The position numbers were made by a program, and so were the translations under genes. Below are positions 16,810 to 24,728 of a stretch of 64,000 nt of DNA, piece after piece; within the stretch, counting starts at the first letter, position 1, and each line of letters begins with the position of its first letter. The notes beneath the pieces were generated by a model that saw only the letters and a list, made by a program, of their open reading frames with translations, did not search any database and had not been told where the DNA came from. The DNA comes from Crossiella sp. S99.2 (GTDB lineage Bacteria > Actinomycetota > Actinomycetes > Mycobacteriales > Pseudonocardiaceae): NCBI RefSeq assembly GCF_023094165.1, contig NZ_JALMDK010000003.1, positions 186,001 through 250,000 of the forward strand, read 5' to 3'.

Positions 16810-17192
16810 GACAGCCCGTGGAAGCGGTAAATGATCAAGGCGATGATCTGGTAGCCGCCGGCCGCACCGAGCACGATGAACGGCACCCTGGCCAGCCAGG
16901 ACCGGCCGGACAGGGCGACTCCGAGCAGGAGCAGACCGGGACCCATGAACAGGATTGGCACGGTCAGGCCGGGACTGACCGCGACCACTAGGCAGGCCAC
17001 CCGGAACGCGTACTCGTTGCCGATGAAGAAGAGCGGGACGAATCCGACCAGCGACATCACCACCAGGTACTGCTCGGTTGGGTCGACGCGGGTCGTTTCC
17101 GAGATCCGCGTGAGCGTGGTGGCCGCCATGACCACCGCGGCCACCGCCGTGGCGACGATCCGCCAGACGGGGGCCGGGAGTGAGGTTTCCAT
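16806..17192 (-). CDS. Small membrane protein, unknown
   Basis: A 128-residue protein with four predicted spans (about residues 9-27, 42-60, 63-84 and 98-120). It was not recognised as a named family. It is the first gene of a two-gene operon with the 104-residue membrane protein and lies just downstream of two near-identical TTGAGC palindromes. The TetR gene immediately upstream, transcribed in the same direction, is the likely repressor. Confidence 0.7.
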   Translation of the reverse strand: METSLPAPVWRIVATAVAAVVMAATTLTRISETTRVDPTEQYLVVMSLVGFVPLFFIGNEYAFRVACLVVAVSPGLTVPILFMGPGLLLLGVALSGRSWLARVPFIVLGAAGGYQIIALIIYRFHGLS

Positions 17193-17207
17193 GCTGTGCC
17201 TCCAGGA

Positions 17208-17252
17208 TTGAGCGAGTGCTCAATTCTAAGCACATGTTGAGCGATTGCTCAA
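17208..17252. promoter_or_regulatory. Two TetR-type operators before the membrane-protein pair
   Basis: TTGAGCGAGTGCTCAA (17208-17223) and TTGAGCGATTGCTCAA (17237-17252) are palindromes differing at one central base, with centres 29 bases apart. They sit 16-60 bases before the start of the membrane-protein operon and just after the tetR stop, so they probably control the membrane pair. Confidence 0.75.
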
Positions 17253-17263
17253 AGTGATTCCGG

Positions 17264-17824
17264 TCAGCTGCCGGTGGCGGTGGCGATCAGGTTGAGCGCG
17301 GCCGGGCGGGCGTAGTCGAAGGCGGCGTCGTCATCGAGGGAGGTGGCCAGTGCCATCGAGCCCTCGAACAGCACGAACAGCTGGCGGCCCAGCTCGTCCG
17401 GATCCGCCGCCCCGGCCTCGCGGGCGGTCTCGGTCAGGTGGCGCAGGAAGTCGAGCTTGTGGCGGTGGATCACCGCGTGCGCGGCCTGGTTGGCCTCGGC
17501 CAGTTCGACCGCGGCGTTGTGCAGGGGGCAGCCGCGGAAGCCGAGGGCCTGGTCCGGGCGGTCGAACAGGGCGATCAGCCGATCCCGGGCGGACAGATCG
17601 GCGCGGGCCAGGCCGGCCTCGTTGCCGAGGGATCTGGTGGTCAGCTGCTCTAGGTAGGCGGTGACCAGGTTGTCCTTGCTGCCGAACAGCTTGTAGAGGG
17701 TGCGCTTGGAGACCGCCGCGGCCTCGGCCAGTTCCTCCACGCCGGTGGCCTGGATGCCCTGCCGGTAGAACAGTGCGCTGGTCGCGCCGAGGATGCGCTC
17801 GCGCGGGCTGGCCTGGGTGGTCAT
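17264..17824 (-). CDS. TetR/AcrR-family regulator
   Basis: A 186-residue TetR repressor. The DNA-binding helices are RERILGATSALFYRQGIQAT (about 8-27) and VEELAEAAAVSKRTLYKLFG (about 29-48), with the characteristic LYKLFGSKDNLV. The C-terminal ligand domain contains GFRGCPLHNAAVELAE, a motif of TetR proteins with a conserved Cys. Distinct palindromes occur on both sides of the gene: TTGAGC-type towards the membrane operon and ACCGATCGGT-type towards the divergent hydrolase operon. Which one this protein binds cannot be decided from sequence. Confidence 0.9.
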   Translation of the reverse strand: MTTQASPRERILGATSALFYRQGIQATGVEELAEAAAVSKRTLYKLFGSKDNLVTAYLEQLTTRSLGNEAGLARADLSARDRLIALFDRPDQALGFRGCPLHNAAVELAEANQAAHAVIHRHKLDFLRHLTETAREAGAADPDELGRQLFVLFEGSMALATSLDDDAAFDYARPAALNLIATATGS

Positions 17825-17888
17825 GCGTTCAGGGTACCGCTCGTTTTCCTGTTCCGGAAAATCGCGTGTCGCCGATCACAGGAAAGCG

Positions 17889-17939
17889 GGTACCGATCGG
17901 TTTCCATCTGGTGCTAACGTCTGCGGTACCGATCGGTTT
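17889..17939. promoter_or_regulatory. Repeated ACCGATCGGT operators in the tetR/hydrolase divergent region
   Basis: GGTACCGATCGGTTT occurs twice (17889-17903 and 17925-17939), with 36 bases between identical positions. A degenerate third copy, GGTACCGCTCGTTTT, lies at 17833-17847. The core ACCGATCGGT is a perfect palindrome. The sites precede the alpha/beta hydrolase start by 37-87 bases and the divergent tetR start by 65-115 bases, consistent with coordinated repression. Confidence 0.7.
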
Positions 17940-17975
17940 ACCTGGATCGGCTGGGCTCAGGAAAGGACAACGGGC

Positions 17976-18833
17976 ATGACCGCCAGCACGCATGTCACCG
18001 CGCCGACACAATTCGTCGAGGCCGACGGGACCCGGTACGCCTACCGCCGTTTCGGCGCGGACACCGGCACCCCGCTGGTCTTCCTCCAGCACTTCCGCGG
18101 CGGCCTGGACAACTGGGACCCGGCGATCACCGACGGCCTGGCCGCACACCGCCCGGTGCTGCTGGTCAACTACGCCGGCGTCGGCGCCTCCACCGGCCAG
18201 ACCCCCGACACCATCGAGGGCCACGCCGACGGGGTCGCGGCCGCACTGGGCGGACTGGGCCTGCGCACCGTGGACGTGCTGGGCTTCTCTATCGGCGGCA
18301 TGGTCGCCCAGGAACTGGCCCTGCGACACGCCGACCTGGTGCGCAGGCTGATCCTGGTCGGCACCCGGGCCAAGGGCGGCACCAGCGAGGGCGCGCACCC
18401 GGACTACCCGCACGTGGCCACCCGCAACGCGGTGCCGGAACTGGCGGACTTCCTGTTCCTCTTCTTCGACCCCGCCGCGGCCAGCCAGGCCGCCGGCCGC
18501 GAGTTCTGGGACCGCCGCACCGCCCGCGCCGACGCCGACCCGCCCTCGGGCGCGCAGACCATGCAGGCCCAGGGCATCGCCACGGCGACCTGGCAGGCCG
18601 ACGGCGCGGACCGCTTCGCCGACCTCGCCCGCATCACCCAACCGACCCTGGTGGTCAACGGGCGCGAGGACGTCATGGTGCCCACGATCAACTCCTACGA
18701 CCTCGCCCGGCACCTGCCCAACGCCCAGCTCAGCATTTACCCCGAATCCGGCCACGGCGCCCTGTTCCAGTACCCGGAACTGTTCGTCAGCCAGGCCGAC
18801 CGATTCCTCGGCAACCAGCTCGCGTTCCACTGA
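17976..18833 (+). CDS. Alpha/beta-fold hydrolase
   Basis: A 285-residue alpha/beta hydrolase. The oxyanion region is VFLQHFRGGLDNWDP, the nucleophile elbow is VLGFSIGGMVAQE (Ser in GFSIGG near residue 110), the acid is Asp in VVNGREDVMVP, and the base is His in YPESGHGALFQYP. This pattern resembles haloperoxidase-like and ester hydrolases. The ATG at 17976 follows GAAAGGA at 17961-17967; the frame is open further upstream across the operators, which are not coding. The gene is followed after 13 bases by a protein of unknown function and shares the operator region with tetR. Confidence 0.9.
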   Translation: MTASTHVTAPTQFVEADGTRYAYRRFGADTGTPLVFLQHFRGGLDNWDPAITDGLAAHRPVLLVNYAGVGASTGQTPDTIEGHADGVAAALGGLGLRTVDVLGFSIGGMVAQELALRHADLVRRLILVGTRAKGGTSEGAHPDYPHVATRNAVPELADFLFLFFDPAAASQAAGREFWDRRTARADADPPSGAQTMQAQGIATATWQADGADRFADLARITQPTLVVNGREDVMVPTINSYDLARHLPNAQLSIYPESGHGALFQYPELFVSQADRFLGNQLAFH

Positions 18834-18846
18834 AAGGCGACCGACA

Positions 18847-19566
18847 ATGAGTGACCTGCTCGACTTCGTGCTGGAAAAGCACGGCGGCCTGACCGCCTGG
18901 CAGCACACCACCGAGATCACCGCGCACCTGAACGCGGGCGGACCGTTCTGGGGCCTGCGCGGCTACCCGGACGCCTTCACCAGCCAGACCCTGGTCATCG
19001 ACCCGCACCGCCAGCACCACGTGATCACGCCCTGGCTCGACCCCGGGCACAACCTGACCTTCCGGCCCAACGAGGTCACCCTGCGGGACAGTGCGGGCGC
19101 GGTGGTGGACCGCCTGACCGAACCGCGCGGCACCTACCGCGGCAACGACGCGCTGTCCCCGTGGCAGCCGCTGCAGGTCGGCTACTTCCTGGGCTACGCC
19201 ATGTGGAACTACCTGGTCACGCCCTACCTGTTCACCTTCGACGGCGTCCGCGCCGAGGAAGGCGAGACCTGGCGGGAGAACGGCGAGACCTGGCGGCGGC
19301 TGCACGTCACCTTCCCCGCCGACCTGGCCACCCACACCGCCGAGCAGACCTTCTACTACGGCCCCGACGGCCTGCTCCGCCGCCTGGACTACACGGTCGA
19401 CGTCAACGCGGACGTGCTGGTCGCGCACTACACCGGGGAACACCGCACGGTGGGCGGACTGGTGTTCCCGACCAGCCGGCGGGTGTACCGGCGCAATCCG
19501 GACAACACGGCGGACCTCAGCATCGCCGGCATCACCCTGGAACTGAGCGACATCACGGTCGCCTAG
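18847..19566 (+). CDS. Conserved hypothetical protein downstream of the hydrolase
   Basis: A 239-residue protein not recognised with certainty. It is soluble, without signal peptide, and rich in beta strands: QTLVIDPHRQHHVITPWLDP, HNLTFRPNEVTLRD, RLHVTFPADLATHTAEQTFY and YTVDVNADVLVAHYTGEHR. The alternating strands and the phrase FYYGPDGLLRRLDYTV resemble LolA/LppX-like half-barrel proteins, which suggests binding of a hydrophobic molecule. It is in one operon with the alpha/beta hydrolase (13 bases between genes, start preceded by GAAAGG). A 7-base tandem repeat starts 10 bases after its stop. Confidence 0.75.
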   Translation: MSDLLDFVLEKHGGLTAWQHTTEITAHLNAGGPFWGLRGYPDAFTSQTLVIDPHRQHHVITPWLDPGHNLTFRPNEVTLRDSAGAVVDRLTEPRGTYRGNDALSPWQPLQVGYFLGYAMWNYLVTPYLFTFDGVRAEEGETWRENGETWRRLHVTFPADLATHTAEQTFYYGPDGLLRRLDYTVDVNADVLVAHYTGEHRTVGGLVFPTSRRVYRRNPDNTADLSIAGITLELSDITVA

Positions 19567-19575
19567 GCGGCGTAT

Positions 19576-19638
19576 GGTCGCCGGTCGCCGGTCGCCGGTC
19601 GCCGGTCGCCGGTCGCCGGTCGCCGGTCGCCGGTCGCC
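19576..19638. repeat. Nine perfect tandem copies of a 7-base unit
   Basis: GGTCGCC is repeated nine times without interruption, 63 bases in all, beginning 10 bases after the upstream stop codon and lying 3' of both flanking convergent genes. There are no spacers, so it is a microsatellite-like array and not CRISPR. The number of copies is likely to vary by slippage. Confidence 0.95.
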
Positions 19639-19707
19639 GACGTGCGGAATGCGGCCGGGCCGGTCGCGGTCGCTGGGGCGGCGCAGCGGTGATCGGCCCC
19701 GCGTCCA

Positions 19708-19796
19708 GCCTGTCCGGCGGGCAGCCGCTCCTGCGGCCGGGGAGCCGCCACGGCGGTGGTCAGTCTCCGCTGTGCGGCCTGTCCGGCGGGCAGCCG
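19708..19796. repeat. 20-base direct repeat
   Basis: The same 20 bases occur at 19708-19727 and 19777-19796, 69 bases apart, in the gap between convergent genes. Each copy contains CTGTCC-GGC-GGGCAG, a short near-perfect hairpin that could help terminate transcription. Confidence 0.8.
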
Positions 19797-19811
19797 CGCT
19801 CGTGGCGCTGG

Positions 19812-21281
19812 TCAGCCCGTGATGCGCTGGGCGGCCAGCCGACCGGAGATCAGCACCGGCGGAATCCCCACCCCGGGCGTGGTGCCCGCCCCCGCCAGCA
19901 CCACGTTCGCGAATGCCCTCGGCAGGTTCCCCGGCCGGAACGGGCCGGTCTGGGCGAAGGTGTGCGCCAGCGAGAACGGCGTGCCCGCGGACAGCCCCTG
20001 CCGCGCCCAGTCCGCCGGGGTCACCAGCGACAGCCGGGTGACCGCGGCCCGGTCCGGCAGCAGGCCGCGCTTGGCCAGCACCGTCACGATCTCCTCGGCG
20101 TAGTGCGGGCCGATCCGGTCCCACTCCAGGGGTGCGTCGGCCAGGTTCGGGCAGGGCGCGAGCAGGAAGTGCCCGGCCCGGCCAGGCGGGGCGAGCGTCG
20201 GATCGGTCAGCGACGGGGTGGTCAGCAGCAGCGAGGGATCCGACATCAGCCGGCCGCCACTGGTGATCTCGGCGAAGGTCTGTTCCCACGCCTCGCCGAA
20301 GCTGATTGTGTGGTGCGCCAGGTCCGGCGAGGTCTGCTCGGCGGCCAGGTGCACCACGACCGCCGAGGGCGACCAGCGCAGTGGCACCGGGCGGCGCGGC
20401 TGGTGGCCGAGCAGGTCGTAGGTGGCGGCCAGGTCGGTGGTCAGCACCACCGCGTCACAGGTGATCCGGTCGGTGGCGGTGTGCGCGGCCAGCACCCGCC
20501 CGCCCCGGCCCTCCAGGGATTCCACCGTTTCGCCGTAGCGGAACCGCACCCCGGCGGCCGCGGCGGCCTCGGCCATGGCCTGGGGGAGAGCGCGCATACC
20601 GCCGCGCGGGAACCACACCCCGGCCACGGTGTCCATGTAGGCGATCACCGCGTAGGCAGCCAGCGCGCGCTGCGGCGGCACCCCGGCGTAGAGGGACTGG
20701 AAGGAGAACACCCGCCGCAGCCGCGGATCCCGGATGAACCGCCCCACCGCGGGCCCCAGCCGCCCGAACCCGCCCATCGCCGCCAGCTTCGCCAGCGAGG
20801 CGCCGGCCAGATCCAGCGGCGAGTCGAAGTTCGCGCCGATGAACCGGTCCCGCTCCACCGCGTACAACCGGCCCAGCCACTCCCGCAGCCGCAGGTAGCC
20901 CTGCGCCTCGGCCGGCCCGGCGAACCGGCGCACCTCCTCGGCCATCGCCTCGGCCCCGGTGTGCACGTCCAGACTGCTGCCGTCGGCGAACCGGGCCCGG
21001 TAGGCCGGGTGCAGCGGCAGCAGCTCCAGCCGTCGGTCCAGCGAGTCGCCGACGGCGTGCAATGCCTCGTCGATGAGTTCCGGCATGGTCAGCACGGTCG
21101 GTCCGGTGTCCAGCCGGAACCCGTCCACATCCAGCCGCCCGGCCCGCCCGCCCGGATGCGGCTCGCGTTCCACCACGGTCACCTCGCGGCCGCTGCCGCG
21201 CAGGTGCAGGGCCGCGGACAACCCGGCCAGCCCGCCGCCGACGACCAGGACGTGGTCGCTCCGTCCGGTCACCCGCCGCAT
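19812..21281 (-). CDS. crtI: Phytoene desaturase-type carotenoid oxidoreductase
   Basis: A 489-residue FAD-dependent CrtI-family enzyme that introduces double bases into phytoene at the membrane. The FAD motif is VLVVGGGLAGLSAALHLRGSG (split here by family convention) near residue 11, followed by VVEREPHPGGRAGRLDVDGF and FRLDTGPTVLTMPEL, which are diagnostic. The C-terminal bacterial-type signature reads LAGAGTTPGVGIPPVLISGR. The gene lies 40 bases downstream of a polyprenyl synthase gene in the same direction. Phytoene synthase (crtB) and lycopene cyclase are absent from the window, so they must lie elsewhere or the substrate differs. Confidence 0.88.
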   Translation of the reverse strand: MRRVTGRSDHVLVVGGGLAGLSAALHLRGSGREVTVVEREPHPGGRAGRLDVDGFRLDTGPTVLTMPELIDEALHAVGDSLDRRLELLPLHPAYRARFADGSSLDVHTGAEAMAEEVRRFAGPAEAQGYLRLREWLGRLYAVERDRFIGANFDSPLDLAGASLAKLAAMGGFGRLGPAVGRFIRDPRLRRVFSFQSLYAGVPPQRALAAYAVIAYMDTVAGVWFPRGGMRALPQAMAEAAAAAGVRFRYGETVESLEGRGGRVLAAHTATDRITCDAVVLTTDLAATYDLLGHQPRRPVPLRWSPSAVVVHLAAEQTSPDLAHHTISFGEAWEQTFAEITSGGRLMSDPSLLLTTPSLTDPTLAPPGRAGHFLLAPCPNLADAPLEWDRIGPHYAEEIVTVLAKRGLLPDRAAVTRLSLVTPADWARQGLSAGTPFSLAHTFAQTGPFRPGNLPRAFANVVLAGAGTTPGVGIPPVLISGRLAAQRITG

Positions 21282-21321
21282 GGCCGCACTCCGTTCGGTC
21301 GTCCGCCGGCTGCCGAACCCG

Positions 21322-22494
21322 TCAGTGATCGCGTTCGGTCAGCACCCTGGCCAACGTACCCAGTTGCCCGGCCGGGCCCGCACGAAGGTCCGCCGCGGCC
21401 AGCGCCGCCAGCGCGGCCGCGGTGTGCTCGGCGATCATCCGCTCCACCGCGTCCACCGCCCCGACCTCGGTCAGCGCCTGGCGAACCCGGTCCACAGTGG
21501 ACTCCTCCACCGGGTTTTCCCCGCTGCCGCGCAGGATCCCGGTCAGCAGCTCGGTCACCGCGCGCCGCCCGGTCCGCTCAGCCAGGTGCAGCCCCAGCAC
21601 CAGCAGCGGGGTCCGCTTGCCCTCGCGCAGGTCATCGCCCACCGGTTTGCCGGTGACCGCCGGATCGCCGAAGACCCCCAGCAGGTCATCGCGGAGCTGG
21701 AAGGCCACACCCAGCGACCGCCCGAACGCCCGCAACCGGCTCATCATCGGCTCGGCCGCCCCGGCCAGCTCGGCGCCCAGCTGCAACGGCCGCTCGATGG
21801 TGTAGCTGGCCGTTTTCAACCGGGCCACCCGCAACAACGCGGGCACGGAGTCCTCGCCCTTGGCATGCGCCCGCAGATCGAGGTACTGACCGGCCACCAT
21901 CTCACTGCGCATCGCCTGCCACGGCCGCCAGGCCCGCCGCAACATGTCATGGCTGACCCCGGAACCGACCAGCGCGTCATCCGCCCAGGCCAGCGCCAGA
22001 TCGCCGATCAGGATCGCCACCCCGTCGCCGAAGCGTTCCGCGCAACCTGACCAGCCGGCCGTCCGATGCCGACCCGCGAACACCACCTGCGCCGCGGGCT
22101 GCCCACGCCGGGTCGAGGACCGGTCCATCACGTCGTCATGCACCAACGCGCTGCACTGCAACAACTCCAGGGCCACCAGCGCCCGCACCACCGAGTCCGC
22201 GCGTTCCCCGGCCGGATCACCGCCCGCGGCCCGCCAGCCCCACCAGGCGAAGGCCGGCCGGATCCGCTTGCCGCCGGCCAGCGCCAACTCGGTCAGGGCC
22301 CGCACCACCGCCGGATCGACCCCGGCCCGCACATCGCTGTCGCCACGCGTCCGCAGGAACTCCTCGATGGCCGATTCCAGCCCGGCCTCGGCCAGCTCCG
22401 CGGCGAACACCACCTGTTGGACCGGCAAGTCCCCCTCCTCCGCTCGCCGCGCCTCCCGTCTCGCGACGCTAGCCGCCGGACCGGGAACGCGCAT
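21322..22494 (-). CDS. crtE: Polyprenyl (geranylgeranyl) diphosphate synthase
   Basis: A trans-prenyltransferase of about 390 residues that condenses isopentenyl diphosphate with allylic diphosphates. The first aspartate-rich motif is SALVHDDVMDRSSTRRG, and the second is VAFQLRDDLLGVFGD. GGKRIRPAFAWWGWRAAGG is the substrate-binding region, and the five residues before the first DDxxD (CSALVH) are compatible with a C20 or longer product. The start is uncertain: ATG at 22494 gives a 26-base overlap with the upstream MpaB-type gene, while ATG at 22587 would add 31 residues and enlarge the overlap to 119 bases. It is the middle gene of a three-gene operon. Confidence 0.85.
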   Translation of the reverse strand: MRVPGPAASVARREARRAEEGDLPVQQVVFAAELAEAGLESAIEEFLRTRGDSDVRAGVDPAVVRALTELALAGGKRIRPAFAWWGWRAAGGDPAGERADSVVRALVALELLQCSALVHDDVMDRSSTRRGQPAAQVVFAGRHRTAGWSGCAERFGDGVAILIGDLALAWADDALVGSGVSHDMLRRAWRPWQAMRSEMVAGQYLDLRAHAKGEDSVPALLRVARLKTASYTIERPLQLGAELAGAAEPMMSRLRAFGRSLGVAFQLRDDLLGVFGDPAVTGKPVGDDLREGKRTPLLVLGLHLAERTGRRAVTELLTGILRGSGENPVEESTVDRVRQALTEVGAVDAVERMIAEHTAAALAALAAADLRAGPAGQLGTLARVLTERDH

Positions 22495-23500
22495 CCGCGA
22501 ACGACGCTGACCTGCGAGGACGCCAAGACTGCCGGTTGCCGTCCGCGCGGCCGCCACCGCCTCGCCCAGCATCGCCTTCCCTGTCACCGCGGTGGCCGCC
22601 GCCTTCTCGCTGCTCGCCGCTATCTCGGCTGTTGCGGCCTTCTCGCTTGCCGCAGCCTCGGTTGCCGCGCACGTCCTCGCCCGCGGCCAGGTCGGCCCTG
22701 GCGAAGGCGGCCCGCGCCCGCGGCAGGTAGCGGAGCCGGTACGGCAGCAACGGCCAGACCCGCGCCACCACCACCGCGAACGGCCGGAACCGCCGCTCGT
22801 CCACCGGCCGCCAGGACGCGCCGATCCTGGCCCGCGCCACCGGCGGCAACAACCCGCGGGTCAGGAACCACAGCACCCGGCCCACCAGCGGTGCGACCAG
22901 CCGCCACAGCGGAGCGGGCAGCCACGGCTGCGCCATCGTCTCCGGCCGGTGCACGAAGGCCAGCAACGCCCGCGCCGCCGGGGTGAGTTCCAGCTGCTCG
23001 GCGCACACCCGCTCGAAGTAGGCCTGGAACTCCGCCCAATCGCCGGGCACCGGCCGATCGCTCACCCCGTACCGCCGGTAGATCAGCACCGACTCGGCGT
23101 AGAGCTGCTCTCGCTCAGCCTCGGTCAACGGCCGGTCGAAGACCTCCGCGATCTGCAGCACCACGTCGAACATGGTCGCGTGCGCCCAGAACCACACCTC
23201 CGGATCCAGGGCGTGGTACCGCCGCCCCTGGGCATCCCGGCCGGTGATGCCGTGGTGCAACTCGCGGATGCCGTGCGCGGTCGCCCCGGCCGCCGGACCG
23301 TCGTAGACCACCCCGGCGATCTGCGGGATCGACCGCAGGGTGCGCGCCCACGGCTCGGTGTAGAACGCCGAGTGCTCCACCACGCCCGCGCCCAGCGCCG
23401 GGAACATCAGTTCCAGCAGACCGACCCGCCCGAGCAGCAGCAGCGAACGGCGGTCACCCGCGTAACGCCAGTACAGGGATCCGGGCCCGGGTGCGGTCAT
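22469..23500 (-). CDS. Oxygenase MpaB-family protein (DUF2236) with Arg/Gly-rich tail
   Basis: A 343-residue protein of the MpaB/latex-clearing-protein-like family of haem b oxygenases. Typical features are SLYWRYAGDRRSLLLLGRVG, FPALGAGVVEHSAFYTEPWARTL (His as potential haem ligand), HGIRELHHGITGRDAQGRRY and WFWAHATMFDVVLQIAEVF. The last 70 residues are low-complexity and rich in Arg and Gly (GNRGCGKREGRNSRDSGEQ), unlike the family, and are encoded where the next gene begins. Its place ahead of crtE and crtI suggests oxidation of an isoprenoid, but that is inference. Confidence 0.82.
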   Translation of the reverse strand: MTAPGPGSLYWRYAGDRRSLLLLGRVGLLELMFPALGAGVVEHSAFYTEPWARTLRSIPQIAGVVYDGPAAGATAHGIRELHHGITGRDAQGRRYHALDPEVWFWAHATMFDVVLQIAEVFDRPLTEAEREQLYAESVLIYRRYGVSDRPVPGDWAEFQAYFERVCAEQLELTPAARALLAFVHRPETMAQPWLPAPLWRLVAPLVGRVLWFLTRGLLPPVARARIGASWRPVDERRFRPFAVVVARVWPLLPYRLRYLPRARAAFARADLAAGEDVRGNRGCGKREGRNSRDSGEQREGGGHRGDREGDAGRGGGGRADGNRQSWRPRRSASFADARSRSGG

Positions 23501-23571
23501 GGCGGACTCCTCGACGGGGAGCCTCCATCATGGCCCACCCGCCCCGCCGGGCGACATGGGCCGATCCGGGG

Positions 23572-24567
23572 TCACCGCTCACTGTCCAGGTGCGCCATCA
23601 ACGGCTCCGGATAGCGTGCTCCGGCAGCGGCATCCGCCGGCACCGCGCGTTCGATCGCCTGGAGGTCCACATCGGACAGTTCCAGATCCAGGGCGCCGAT
23701 CGCCTCGGCCAGACGCTCCCGCCTGCGCGCGCCCACCAGCGGCACGATGTCCTGCCCCTGGTGCAGCACCCACGCGATGGCCACCTGGGCGGGAGTGGCG
23801 CCCCGGGGCTCGGCCACCGCACGTAATGCCTCGGCCAGGCCCAGGTTGTGCCCAAGGTTCTCCGGCGCGAATCGCGGGCTGTGCGCGCGGAAGTCCCCGG
23901 CCGGCATCGCCCGCCCGGCCGCCCAGTGTCCGGACAGCAGGCCCCGGGACAGCACGCCATAGGCGGTGACGCCGATGCCCAGTTCGCGGCAGACCGGCAG
24001 GATCTCCGCCTCGATCCCGCGGGAGATCAGCGAGTACTCGATCTGCAGATCCACGATCGGGTGCACCGCGGCGGCCCGGCGCAGGGTCTCCGCACCGACC
24101 TCGGAGAGCCCGATGTGCCGTACGTGCCCGGCCCGCACCAGCTCGGCGATCGCGCCGATGGTGTCCTCGATCGGCACGGCCGGGTCGAGCCGGGCCGGCC
24201 GGTAGACGTCGATGTGGTCGGTGCCCAGCCGCTGCAGCGTGTACGCGGCGAAGTTCCGCACCGCGGCCGGTCTGGCGTCGACGCCCAGCCAGTTGTTGTC
24301 GGCATCGCGCAACGCGCCGAACTTGACGCTGATGACGGCCTGCTCGCGGTCGCGGCCACGCAGTGCCTCGGCGATGAGCAGCTCGTTGTGGCCCATGCCG
24401 TAGAAGTCGCCGGTGTCCAGCACGGTGAGGCCCGAGTCCAGGGCGGCGTGGATGGTGGCGATGCTCTCGGTCCGGTCGGCCGGGCCGTACAGGTCGGACA
24501 TGCCCATGCAGCCGAGGCCGAGCGCGCCGACGGCCGGGCCGGTGGCGCCGAGGGGACGGGTGTTCAT
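23572..24567 (-). CDS. Aldo/keto reductase, actinobacterial subtype
   Basis: A 331-residue aldo/keto reductase beginning MNTRPLGATGPAVGALGLGC. The catalytic Asp and Tyr are in VLDTGDFYGMGHNE and Lys in VISVKFGAL. The usual His segment (YYQHRVDP in relatives) reads VYRPARLDP, so the general acid His appears to be lost; this altered motif recurs in actinobacterial homologues as far as I recall. The cofactor-binding region IVPLVGARRRERLAEAI is normal. The gene is divergent from an XRE regulator, and three tandem operator-like repeats separate them. The frame extends far upstream, but the fold starts at this ATG. Confidence 0.9.
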   Translation of the reverse strand: MNTRPLGATGPAVGALGLGCMGMSDLYGPADRTESIATIHAALDSGLTVLDTGDFYGMGHNELLIAEALRGRDREQAVISVKFGALRDADNNWLGVDARPAAVRNFAAYTLQRLGTDHIDVYRPARLDPAVPIEDTIGAIAELVRAGHVRHIGLSEVGAETLRRAAAVHPIVDLQIEYSLISRGIEAEILPVCRELGIGVTAYGVLSRGLLSGHWAAGRAMPAGDFRAHSPRFAPENLGHNLGLAEALRAVAEPRGATPAQVAIAWVLHQGQDIVPLVGARRRERLAEAIGALDLELSDVDLQAIERAVPADAAAGARYPEPLMAHLDSER

Positions 24568-24645
24568 GACGGTGGGGCCTCCAGTCGGTTCCGCGGCGAA
24601 GCTGCCGCTGACCCGAGCCTGCCCCGCCGGCGCCGAGTTGAGGAG

Positions 24646-24692
24646 AGGACTCCGAGTCCCAGGGACTGGGCGTCCCAGGGACTCGGAGTCCC
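24646..24692. promoter_or_regulatory. Three tandem 15-base dyads at a 16-base period
   Basis: AGGACTCCGAGTCCC (24646), GGGACTGGGCGTCCC (24662) and GGGACTCGGAGTCCC (24678) follow each other at exactly 16 bases. Each is a dyad of the form GGGAC-N5-GTCCC; the first differs in one outer base. They lie between the divergent aldo/keto reductase and XRE-regulator genes and are probably cooperative binding sites of that regulator. Confidence 0.8.
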
Positions 24693-24728
24693 TGGATAAC
24701 TGTCGGTGCGGCAGGGCAGGGTGGAGCC

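Noticed and set aside
19576..19638. CRISPR-like array
   Set aside because: The GGTCGCC copies are contiguous without spacers and no cas genes are present.
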